In this document: one piece after another, positions 39,760 to 47,394 of the stretch
How the letters are laid out: every line of letters begins with the position of its first letter
Numbering within the stretch: the stretch's first letter is position 1
Assembly: GCA_025362815.1 (NCBI GenBank)
Contig: JANYFG010000049.1
Location: 39,751-103,750, forward strand
DNA from: Rhodospirillales bacterium
Lineage (GTDB): Bacteria; Pseudomonadota; Alphaproteobacteria; Acetobacterales; Acetobacteraceae
Direction: 5' to 3'
Length of the DNA: 64,000 nucleotides
Translations under genes and position numbers: made by a program
Notes under the pieces: model-generated
The model's database searches: none
What the model saw: only the letters and a program-made list of their open reading frames with translations
What the model was told of the DNA's origin: nothing

Positions 39760-41624
39760 GCCGCAATCGGCCTTTTCTGGCCGGGGAGCAGCCGCACGAT
39801 CAGGCCGAACATCCCTTGCGGCAGATACAGCGAGCAGCCCGCCAGCAACGCGCCGCTCGCGAGCGTTTTATAGATCGCCAGCGGTTGAAACACGGTGGGC
39901 AGGATCGTGAGGACGGCCGCGCCCAGCAACGGCCCGATCAACGTGCCCTCGCCACCGATCACCAGCATCGAGACGAGTTCGAGCGAGCGCGGCGTGCCCA
40001 CCATGTCCGGCGACAGGAAGTGGAACTGGAACGCGTAGAGGCTGCCGGCCAGGGATGCCAGCGTGGCGGACAGGGCGAACGCCGCCATCTTGCAGCCCAC
40101 CACGTTGACGCCGAGCGCCGCGGCTGCCAGCGGATCGGTTCGGATGGCCTGCAACGCGCGCCCGAACCCCGACCGCATGGCGCCCGCGACCGCGACGAAA
40201 ATCAGCACAACCAACGCGAGGACGAGAAAATACATCCGCATCGGGGTGGCGAACGCGAAGCCCGCCACGCTGAAATCCGGAATGCCCACCATGCCGGAGG
40301 GGCCGCCGGTGATATCGTCGAAACCGATGGCGCAACTGTCGATCAGCAACCCGAAGGCGAGCGTGGCCAGCGCCATATACAGGCCGCGCAGCCGCAAGGT
40401 GACGGCGGCCAGAACGATCGCGCACGCAACGGACAGCCCCATCCCGGCCACCACGCCGGCGATCGGCGCCCACGCGTGCTCCGTGGCGAGATACGCCGCG
40501 GTATAGCCGCCGATCGCCATGAACCCGGCCTGGCCCAGGCTGATCTGCCCACCATAGCCCATCAGCACGTCTTGCCCGATCAGCGCGATGAACAGGATGA
40601 GCGTGATGATCAACGCGCCGAGCAACGCCTGGCCCAGCAGGAACGGCGCGGCGAGACCAAGGCAGATCAGCAGGCCCCCCCCGCGCCAGGCCATCGCGGA
40701 AGGAAGGCGCGAGACATGCATCCACACCCGGGCTTCGTCGCGCACGTCCGAGCGGCGTGCGAGCTTCGCGCGGATGAGACCGGAGGGCCGCCACACCAGC
40801 ACGATCAACAAAAGGCCCAGCGCCAGCGCGTTGCTGAACAGCGACGAAACATACGCGGTGGCAAGCTGCCCCACGAGGCCCAGCAGCAATCCGCCCGCGA
40901 TGGCGCCCGGGAACGAGGCGATGCCGCCGATGGCCACCGCGATGAACCCCGAGATGGTCAAAAGGCGCCCGGTATCGAATTGCAGCGCGATGGCGGGCGC
41001 CACCACCACGCCGGCGGCGGCCCCGATGGCGCCGGCGAGGGCGAAGGCGAACAGCTGCATGCGCGGCACGTCCACCCCCATCAACCGCGCCGCCGTAGGG
41101 TTTTCCGAACACGCCCGCAGCGACTGGCCCAGCCGCGTGCGCGCCAGCATCCAGCCCAGGGCAACAATAATGGCGAGCGTGACGCCGAACACCCACACCC
41201 CTTGCGTGGGAAGCAGCAGCCCCGCCACCCGCCACGGCTTCTCGCCTGAAAACGGCGGCATGGCGTAAGGCTGGCTGCCCCAGATCACGAGAACCAGGCC
41301 CTCGAACAACGTGAGCAGCCCGGCGGTCATCATCAGCATGTTGCTGTTGGTCAGCCGCGCCAGCCCCGGCACGAACAGCGCGCGTCCGGCGACGGCGGCG
41401 AGCGCGGTGGTGGCCAGGATCGCGCCCAGGGCCGCAAGCAAGGGCGGCAATCCCACTGAGGTTTCCAGCGAATACGCCGTCAATGCGCCCAACGTGCAGA
41501 ACGCGCCCTGGGCAAGGTTGATCACCCCCGTCACGCGATACACCAGCGAAAACCCCAGCGCCAGCAAGGCATAGATGCTGCCTTGCTGGATGCCGCCGAT
41601 GATGATCTGGATAAACTGGGTCAT
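39756..41624 (-). CDS. Fused LivH-LivM permease of an ABC importer
   Basis: The 622-residue membrane protein joins a LivH half (GGIQQGSIYALLALGFSLVY, ENPTAARLMGVDVPRMQLFA, AVAIGGIASFPGAIAGGLLL) to a LivM half (QDVLMGYGGQISLGQAGFMA, AIGGYTAAYLATEHA, IRTDPLAAAALGVNVVGCKM, MLVIGGEGTLIGPLLGAAVL). Usually these are two genes; the fusion gives a pre-assembled channel. It lies 18 bp after the binding-protein gene and overlaps livG by 4 bp. Confidence 0.92.
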   Translation of the reverse strand: MTQFIQIIIGGIQQGSIYALLALGFSLVYRVTGVINLAQGAFCTLGALTAYSLETSVGLPPLLAALGAILATTALAAVAGRALFVPGLARLTNSNMLMMTAGLLTLFEGLVLVIWGSQPYAMPPFSGEKPWRVAGLLLPTQGVWVFGVTLAIIVALGWMLARTRLGQSLRACSENPTAARLMGVDVPRMQLFAFALAGAIGAAAGVVVAPAIALQFDTGRLLTISGFIAVAIGGIASFPGAIAGGLLLGLVGQLATAYVSSLFSNALALGLLLIVLVWRPSGLIRAKLARRSDVRDEARVWMHVSRLPSAMAWRGGGLLICLGLAAPFLLGQALLGALIITLILFIALIGQDVLMGYGGQISLGQAGFMAIGGYTAAYLATEHAWAPIAGVVAGMGLSVACAIVLAAVTLRLRGLYMALATLAFGLLIDSCAIGFDDITGGPSGMVGIPDFSVAGFAFATPMRMYFLVLALVVLIFVAVAGAMRSGFGRALQAIRTDPLAAAALGVNVVGCKMAAFALSATLASLAGSLYAFQFHFLSPDMVGTPRSLELVSMLVIGGEGTLIGPLLGAAVLTILPTVFQPLAIYKTLASGALLAGCSLYLPQGMFGLIVRLLPGQKRPIAA

Positions 41625-41642
41625 GCGGCGACGGTGCCGAAC

Positions 41643-42803
41643 CTATGGCTTGGTCGGAACGCCGCCGGCAAGGCTCACGGGTGTCCACGTCCGCGCGGCC
41701 GGGTTCCATTTCGTCACCACCGCCTCGTGCTCGCCCACGCCACGCTGCGGCACGGCGGGAAAATCATAGGTGCCGTTCACGCCGATGAACCCCGTGGTTC
41801 CGGCCAGCTTGGCGCGCAGCTGCTCGGCGGTGGCATCCGGCCCCAACTGCGACAGCGCCGACAGCACCAGCAACGCCGGGTCCCAGCCGAGGGTGGACGC
41901 TGAGTCCGGCAGGATGCCGCTTGCCTTGTAGGCCGCGAAGAACTGCGCGCGCGCCGCCTTCTGTGGCTCCGACACCTCGCCGAGATCGGTGCCCATGAAC
42001 GGCGGCGACGGAATATAAAGCTCCTTCGGCAGAAACGCCGCGTACTGGTCCATCTGCGCATACGTCATGTTGCCGTTGGTGGTGGCCACCGGAATATCCA
42101 TGCCCGCCTCGCTCAGCCCCTTGAACACCGTGGCGATCGGCCCGCCCGTGGCCCAGGCGATCAGCGCCTGCGGGTTGGTGCCTTTGATGCGCTGCATCTG
42201 CGCGGAAACGCTCACATCGCCGGGGTTGAAGCGGGCATCGCCTACAATGGCGATATCCTTGTTCTCCGGCAGCGCCACCAGCGCGCGGATGTTGCGCTCG
42301 GCGTCCTGGCCCGAGGCATCGGTGCTGGTGATCAGCCCCAGACGCGTGATGCCCTTCATGCGCCAATACCGGATCATCGCGGCGGCGAGGTCTTTGGTGT
42401 CCACGCCCGAGGCGAACACGAAGCCGCCGGTCGCGGGGTGGATGCCGGGCGAGAAGCAGAACATCACCGGCCCGGATTTCATCAGCGGCGCCATCGCGTT
42501 GCACATCGCCACCTGGGACGAGCCGAGGATGACGGCCGGCTTGCCGCCAACCAGGCCGGTGGCCAGCTGCACCGCGTTCTGCGGGCTGGTCTGGTCGTCG
42601 TGGAACACGAAGTTGACCGGGTCGGCCTTGATGATCCCCGCCGCGATCGCCGCCTGAAGGTTCACCAGCGCGGTCTGCTGCGCCTTGCCCAGAAACGCGG
42701 TGGCGCCGGTCAGCGGCAGAATCACGTCGATGGTGCGGGGGGCCGCCACGCTCGCCGTTGACAGCAAGGCGGTCGCCAGTCCGGCGATCAGGATCCTGAA
42801 CAT
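41643..42803 (-). CDS. livK: ABC transporter substrate-binding protein (LivK family)
   Basis: The 386-residue protein has a signal peptide (ILIAGLATALLSTASVAAPR) and a type-I periplasmic-binding fold: IDVILPLTGATAFLGKAQQT, VFHDDQTSPQNAVQLATGLV, GVDTKDLAAAMIRYWRMKGI, TLGWDPALLVLSAL. ACGGGGGA precedes the ATG. Aromatic-acid binding is common in LivK relatives near Rieske oxygenases. It starts 99 bp after the Rieske stop on the same strand, which suggests phthalate-like uptake (inference). Confidence 0.9.
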   Translation of the reverse strand: MFRILIAGLATALLSTASVAAPRTIDVILPLTGATAFLGKAQQTALVNLQAAIAAGIIKADPVNFVFHDDQTSPQNAVQLATGLVGGKPAVILGSSQVAMCNAMAPLMKSGPVMFCFSPGIHPATGGFVFASGVDTKDLAAAMIRYWRMKGITRLGLITSTDASGQDAERNIRALVALPENKDIAIVGDARFNPGDVSVSAQMQRIKGTNPQALIAWATGGPIATVFKGLSEAGMDIPVATTNGNMTYAQMDQYAAFLPKELYIPSPPFMGTDLGEVSEPQKAARAQFFAAYKASGILPDSASTLGWDPALLVLSALSQLGPDATAEQLRAKLAGTTGFIGVNGTYDFPAVPQRGVGEHEAVVTKWNPAARTWTPVSLAGGVPTKP

Positions 42804-42902
42804 GTCGTCCCCCGTAGGGCGCTTATGTGCGCCTTCTTTCTCTTCGCGAAAAATCCGGTCATTGTCGAGGGCCGAACCACAGCGACAACCGGCACTGCCG
42901 CC

Positions 42903-44228
42903 CTACTCCGCCGCGGCCGGGACCGGCGGCGCCAGCTCCTCACCGGGATACGACGCCAGCTCCTCTGCCGAGGCGCCCAGCGTGCGCCAGTTCGATTCCT
43001 TCGGCACCACACCTTCGAACGAGCGCAACGTCACATGCGCCAGCGCCTGCTCGCCGGTTCCCAACGCAGGCTCGCCACGCTGGAAGCGCTGCACGGCATC
43101 CAGCATCAGCCGGCGAAACTGCACGATCGCCACGTCCGACGCGCCAAGCCGTTCGTTGCTGCGATCGGCGATTTTGCCCATCGTCTCCCACATCGCCATG
43201 TCCTGATTGGGAATGCCGCGAATGCCGGTGAAATCGCCCAGCCTCATGGCCTTGCGGTCCTGCTTGTAGTTGTTCTCCCGCGTGCGGACCTTGCGGTATT
43301 CATGATCCACATCGATGCCAACCTGCGCGCCGCAGAGTTTGCGGAACGTCTCCTGGTCTATCCCCTCGCCATCCGACCACGCCACGAAGTAGAACATCGT
43401 GTTCGTGTCATCCATCGGGGCGGACAACTGCACCAGGCTGTATTTGTTGTTGGGCGGGATCAGCACCGTGATCGGCGCCACATACACGGTGGTGCGGATG
43501 TAGTTATGGGTGGCGGCGTTGAAGATCGGCCGGCGAATGGCGGCATAGCGCAGGCCGTAACTTGTCAGCTGCACCTGCAGGCGCGGTGCCTTGTCGGTGG
43601 AGGGCCGCTGCCACAGGCCATCGTTCGAAACCGTGTTGGAATTCACCCGCGCCGGCGGCATGTCGGTGGAATGCAGGCTGGAACTATGGGCGCTGTCGAT
43701 GGCCCCTTCCAGAATCTGCGCCCAGTTGGTGGGCACCATCATCTTGACGATGCTGACCTTCGTGGTGGCGTTGGGGGCGAACGCCGGGGACTGGAAGGCC
43801 GGCATCTCGGCCGCGGGGCCCATATACACCCACACGAAACCGCCGGCTTCCTGCGTGGGATACGCCACATGCTTGACCTTCTCGGCCATGCGGCTCTCGG
43901 GCGGCTCGGACGCCATTTCAACGACGTTGCCCTCCACGTCCACCTTCCAGCCGTGATAAAGGCACCGCAGGCCGCATTCCTCGTTGCGACCGTAAACCAG
44001 TGAGGCGCGGCGATGCGGGCAGAACTCGCCCACGATGCCCAGCCGGCCCTCGGTATCGCGAAACGCCACCAGATCCTCGCCGAGCAGCTTCACGCGCACC
44101 GGCGTGCCGTCGGGCTCGCGCACTTCCTCGCTCATACAGGCGGGAAGCCAGTGGCGGCGCATCATCTGGCCCATGGCGGCTTCGCCCTCCACACGGCAGA
44201 GCAGATTGTTCTCGGCATCGGTGAGCAT
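42903..44228 (-). CDS. Rieske oxygenase, phthalate 4,5-dioxygenase-like alpha subunit
   Basis: The 441-residue protein is related to the one at 25240 with the same residue numbering: C70-P-H72 and C89-L-Y-H92 in the Rieske centre, and D178, H181 and H186 in QILEGAIDSAHSSSLH at the mononuclear iron. Single-subunit enzymes of this class take electrons directly from an FMN/[2Fe-2S] reductase, and one is encoded divergently at 44447. A GGGGGAT site precedes the ATG. A Pht4-like dehydrogenase nearby makes phthalate or a close analogue a reasonable guess. Confidence 0.92.
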   Translation of the reverse strand: MLTDAENNLLCRVEGEAAMGQMMRRHWLPACMSEEVREPDGTPVRVKLLGEDLVAFRDTEGRLGIVGEFCPHRRASLVYGRNEECGLRCLYHGWKVDVEGNVVEMASEPPESRMAEKVKHVAYPTQEAGGFVWVYMGPAAEMPAFQSPAFAPNATTKVSIVKMMVPTNWAQILEGAIDSAHSSSLHSTDMPPARVNSNTVSNDGLWQRPSTDKAPRLQVQLTSYGLRYAAIRRPIFNAATHNYIRTTVYVAPITVLIPPNNKYSLVQLSAPMDDTNTMFYFVAWSDGEGIDQETFRKLCGAQVGIDVDHEYRKVRTRENNYKQDRKAMRLGDFTGIRGIPNQDMAMWETMGKIADRSNERLGASDVAIVQFRRLMLDAVQRFQRGEPALGTGEQALAHVTLRSFEGVVPKESNWRTLGASAEELASYPGEELAPPVPAAAE

Positions 44229-44268
44229 GGGTATCCCCCGTCTGGATTGCTTCGTTCTCAGATTTACT

Positions 44269-44283
44269 TAGGTTCCGAACCTA
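44269..44283. promoter_or_regulatory. Perfect palindrome TAGGTTCCGAACCTA in the divergent promoter region
   Basis: Seven-base arms surround one C, in the 218-bp gap between the divergent Rieske (start 44228) and reductase (start 44447) genes. It is unlike the GTTCRC motif of the other island, so another regulator is likely; the MarR gene at 37733 is the nearest candidate. A TATACT hexamer near 44330 could be a forward -10. Role inferred. Confidence 0.55.
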
Positions 44284-44446
44284 TATATCGGCGGCGGCCA
44301 CGGGCTGTCGAGCTTAAAATGATTTCCTTGTATACTTCGTTATATGCTGCAGTGCGGCAGGATCGCGATACGACGGACCCATGGGTTGAAGTGACGGGCC
44401 GGACCACGTTATTCCCTTCGTGGACGAATGAATTCAGGAAAAGCCG

Positions 44447-45412
44447 ATGAGCCTCTCGCCCCCGCCGACATTGACCCCCCTGCACGTTCGCCGCGCGGAA
44501 CCGGCGGCAGCAGGCATCCAGTCGTTCGAACTCGCACGCCACGATGGCGGGCCGTTGCCGGCCTTCACCCCCGGCGCCCATATCCAGGTGCGCGTGCCCG
44601 GCGGGGCGATGCGCCGCTACTCGCTGGCCAGCGACCCCTCCGACCTGTCGTTCTACCAGATCGCCGTCAAGCGCGAGGACCCCGGCACCGGCGGGTCGCG
44701 CGCGCTCGTGGATGGTGTGAAGACCGGGGACACGCTGGAGGTCTCGGCCCCGCAGAACGACTTCGCCCTGGCACCGGCCGCACCCAGCTACGTGATGATC
44801 GCGGGCGGCATCGGCATCACGCCCATGATGTCGATGGCGCGTCATCTGGTGTCGTCCGAGGGAAAGCAATTTAGGCTTTTCTACCTTGGCCGCACAAGCG
44901 CGCAGATGGCCTTTGCCGATGAGTTGTCCGGCCCCGCCTTTCGCGGCCGCGTGGTGACGCATTGCGACGAGGGCGACCCGGCGAAGTCGTATGATTTGTG
45001 GCCGGTGCTCGAGAAATTCAAAGGCGCGCATCTATATTGTTGCGGCCCGCGCGGGTTGATGGAGGCGGTGCGCGACATGACGGGGCACTGGCCCGTCTCG
45101 GCCGTGCATTTCGAGGATTTCGGCGCGCGCCAGGCACCGCTCGCCACCGACACCGCGTTCACCGTTCGCCTGGCACGCACCGGCACCACCCATGTCATCC
45201 CCGCCGACGCCTCCATTCTCGAAACCCTGCGCGATGCCGGCATCACCGTCTCCGCCTCCTGCGAAAGTGGCAGCTGCGGCACGTGCGAGGTCAAGCTGCT
45301 CGGAGGTGTCGCCGACCACCGCGACATCGTGCTGACCGAGCGCGAAAGGCCGCACAAGATCATGGTCTGCGTCAGCCGCGCGCTCACACCCGAACTGGTG
45401 CTGGATCTGTGA
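44447..45412 (+). CDS. Phthalate-dioxygenase-reductase-like protein (FMN/NAD/[2Fe-2S])
   Basis: The 321-residue protein has three modules: an N-terminal FMN barrel (GAHIQVRVPGGAMRRYSLAS), a NAD domain (YVMIAGGIGITPMMSMARHL, HLYCCGPRGLMEAVRD) and a C-terminal plant-type ferredoxin (CESGSCGTCEVKLLGG, MVCVSRAL). This order is that of PDR/VanB, the direct electron donor to phthalate or vanillate oxygenases. AGGAAAAG precedes the ATG. It diverges from the Rieske gene and its stop overlaps the next gene's GTG (GTGA). Confidence 0.93.
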   Translation: MSLSPPPTLTPLHVRRAEPAAAGIQSFELARHDGGPLPAFTPGAHIQVRVPGGAMRRYSLASDPSDLSFYQIAVKREDPGTGGSRALVDGVKTGDTLEVSAPQNDFALAPAAPSYVMIAGGIGITPMMSMARHLVSSEGKQFRLFYLGRTSAQMAFADELSGPAFRGRVVTHCDEGDPAKSYDLWPVLEKFKGAHLYCCGPRGLMEAVRDMTGHWPVSAVHFEDFGARQAPLATDTAFTVRLARTGTTHVIPADASILETLRDAGITVSASCESGSCGTCEVKLLGGVADHRDIVLTERERPHKIMVCVSRALTPELVLDL

Positions 45413-46608
45413 CGCGTCCCATCCGCCTCGGCGTGGCCGGTCTGGGCCGCGGCTTCATGCTGATGCTGCCAACCTTGTCGCGTCATCCGCTCATCACCCT
45501 GGTCGCCGCCGCCGACCCACGGCCCGAGGCCCGCGCGAAATTCGCCGTTGATTTCAACGCGCGTACCTACGACAGCGTGGACGCGCTGTGCGCCGATCCC
45601 GCGGTCGATGCGGTCTATATCGCCACCCCCCACACGTTCCACGTCGAAAACGTCCGCAGCGCCGCGCGGCACGGCAAGCACGTGATGGTGGAAAAGCCGA
45701 TGGCGCTCACCCTCGCCGATTGCCAGGCGATGATCGATGCCGCAGCCCAAGCCCGCATCCATCTCCTCGTCGGCCACAGCCACAGCTTCGACGCCCCTTA
45801 CCTCGAAACGCGCCGGCTGATCGCCGGTGGAGAGTTCGGACCGGTGCGCATGATCACCGCCACCAACTTCACCGATTTCCTGTATCGCCCGCGCCGGCCG
45901 GAGGAGTTGGACACCGCCCAGGGCGGCGGCGTGGTGTTCAGCCAGGGCGCGCACCAGATCGACATCGTGCGCCTGCTCGGCGGCGGCCTCGCCCGGAGCG
46001 TTCGTGCCGCCACCGGGCGCTGGGACGCCAAACGCGGGGACGCCAAACGCCCCACAGAGGGCGCCTACAACGCATTCCTCGATTTCGAAGGCGGCGTGTC
46101 CGCCACGCTCACCTATAACGGCACCGCCCATTTCGACACCGACGAGTTCTGTGACTGGACCGGCGAACTCGGCCAGCCCCGCGATCCCACCTCCTACGGC
46201 ACCGCCCGCGCGGCGCTGCGCCGCATCGCCTCGCCGGCGGAGGAGGCGGCGCTGAAGAACACCCGCGCCTATGGCCTGGCGCCGATGCCGGATCACGCGC
46301 CTTCGGCCCATAATCATTTCGGCCTCGTCATCGCGTCCTGCGAGCGTGCCGACCTGCGCCCGCTGCCGCGCGGCGTGATGATCTATGCCGACGACGAACG
46401 CCGTCTGCATCCGCTGCCCCCGCCCGCGGTGCCCCGCACCGAGGTGATCGACGAACTGCACGACGCCGTGGTGCATGATCGCCCGCCGTTGCACAGCGGC
46501 GCATGGGGCATGGCCACGGTTGAAATATGCCTGGCACTGCTGCAATCGGCGCAGGAGCGGCGCGAGATCGCCTTGCACCACCAGGTCGCCGTAACGGACC
46601 GCGCATGA
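45409..46608 (+). CDS. Gfo/Idh/MocA oxidoreductase, Pht4-like cis-dihydrodiol dehydrogenase candidate
   Basis: The 399-residue NAD(P)-dependent oxidoreductase starts at a GTG overlapping the reductase stop. The Rossmann loop is RLGVAGLGRGFMLMLPTL. VYIATPHTFHVENVRSA and GKHVMVEKPMALTLADCQAM carry the family Glu-Lys-Pro. VVFSQGAHQIDIVRLLGGG holds the active-site His/Asp region. Phthalate 4,5-cis-dihydrodiol dehydrogenase (Pht4/OphB) belongs to this family. Cotranslation with a PDR-type reductase strongly suggests that role, though sugar oxidoreductases share the fold. Confidence 0.88.
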   Translation: MTRPIRLGVAGLGRGFMLMLPTLSRHPLITLVAAADPRPEARAKFAVDFNARTYDSVDALCADPAVDAVYIATPHTFHVENVRSAARHGKHVMVEKPMALTLADCQAMIDAAAQARIHLLVGHSHSFDAPYLETRRLIAGGEFGPVRMITATNFTDFLYRPRRPEELDTAQGGGVVFSQGAHQIDIVRLLGGGLARSVRAATGRWDAKRGDAKRPTEGAYNAFLDFEGGVSATLTYNGTAHFDTDEFCDWTGELGQPRDPTSYGTARAALRRIASPAEEAALKNTRAYGLAPMPDHAPSAHNHFGLVIASCERADLRPLPRGVMIYADDERRLHPLPPPAVPRTEVIDELHDAVVHDRPPLHSGAWGMATVEICLALLQSAQERREIALHHQVAVTDRA

Positions 46609-47279
46609 CCGCCGTCATCATCGGCGCCACCGGCGGCATCGGTGCTGCGCTGGCCTCGGCCATCGAAGCGAGCGGTGCCTATGCCACCGTCATCCGGCTC
46701 GGCCGCGCCACCACGCCGGCGCTGGATCTGCTGTCCGAACCCAGCATCGCGGCCGCGGCGGACCATTGCGGCACCGGCCTTCACCTGGTGATCGACGCCA
46801 CCGGCTTCCTGCACGGCGACGGATTCACACCCGAACGAAGCTGGAAGCAGCTGGACCCCGCGCATATCGCGCAGTCCTTCGCCCTCAACGCGACCGGGCC
46901 CGCCATGCTGATGAAACACTTCCTGCCCCGCCTCGCGCGGGACCGGCGCGCTGTGTTCGCCACGCTGTCGGCCCGCGTCGGCAGCATCGATGACAATCAC
47001 CTCGGCGGCTGGTACGCCTATCGCGCGTCCAAGGCGGCGCTCAACCAGTTCATGCGCACGGCGTCGATCGAACTGCGCCGGCAAAGCCGCCTTTCCATCT
47101 GTGTGTCGATCCATCCGGGAACGGTCGCCACCGGCCTTTCGGCGCCGTTTGCCAAGGCCGGCCTCGAACTGCAGGATTCAACGCTGGCGGCGGCGCGCAT
47201 CCTGGCGGTGCTGGAGGGATTGCAGCCAGACCAGACCGGCGGTTTCTTCGATCATCACGGCGTGGCGATCCCGTTCTGA
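46605..47279 (+). CDS. Short-chain dehydrogenase/reductase
   Basis: The 224-residue SDR starts at an ATG overlapping the previous stop (ATGA). It has the cofactor motif IIGATGGIGAALA, NATGPAMLMKHFLP, VFATLSARVGSI and catalytic Y-x3-K in GGWYAYRASKAALNQF, with IHPGTVATGLS. The NATG in place of the usual NNAG is seen in CsgA-like SDRs. It probably oxidises or reduces an intermediate of the aromatic pathway; the exact step is unknown. A double-hairpin terminator region follows. Confidence 0.9.
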   Translation: MTAVIIGATGGIGAALASAIEASGAYATVIRLGRATTPALDLLSEPSIAAAADHCGTGLHLVIDATGFLHGDGFTPERSWKQLDPAHIAQSFALNATGPAMLMKHFLPRLARDRRAVFATLSARVGSIDDNHLGGWYAYRASKAALNQFMRTASIELRRQSRLSICVSIHPGTVATGLSAPFAKAGLELQDSTLAAARILAVLEGLQPDQTGGFFDHHGVAIPF

Positions 47280-47298
47280 AATATGTGCTAGATCATGA

Positions 47299-47394
47299 TG
47301 CGTTTGGGTTGATTAACCCGAACGCATAAACACGATCGATCAAACAAAAGTAGAGCGTGATGATTTTGCTTCTACTCAAAATCATCACGCTCTA
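47299..47394. terminator. Two stem-loops between convergent SDR and glycosyltransferase genes
   Basis: First: TGCGTTTGGGTT-GATT-AACCCGAACGCA (47299-47326, one G-T wobble). Second: TAGAGCGTGATGATTTT pairs perfectly with its complement (17 bp) around a 10-base loop (47351-47394). The second overlaps the stop codon of the glycosyltransferase gene. Bidirectional termination or a dispersed palindromic element is likely. Confidence 0.7.
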
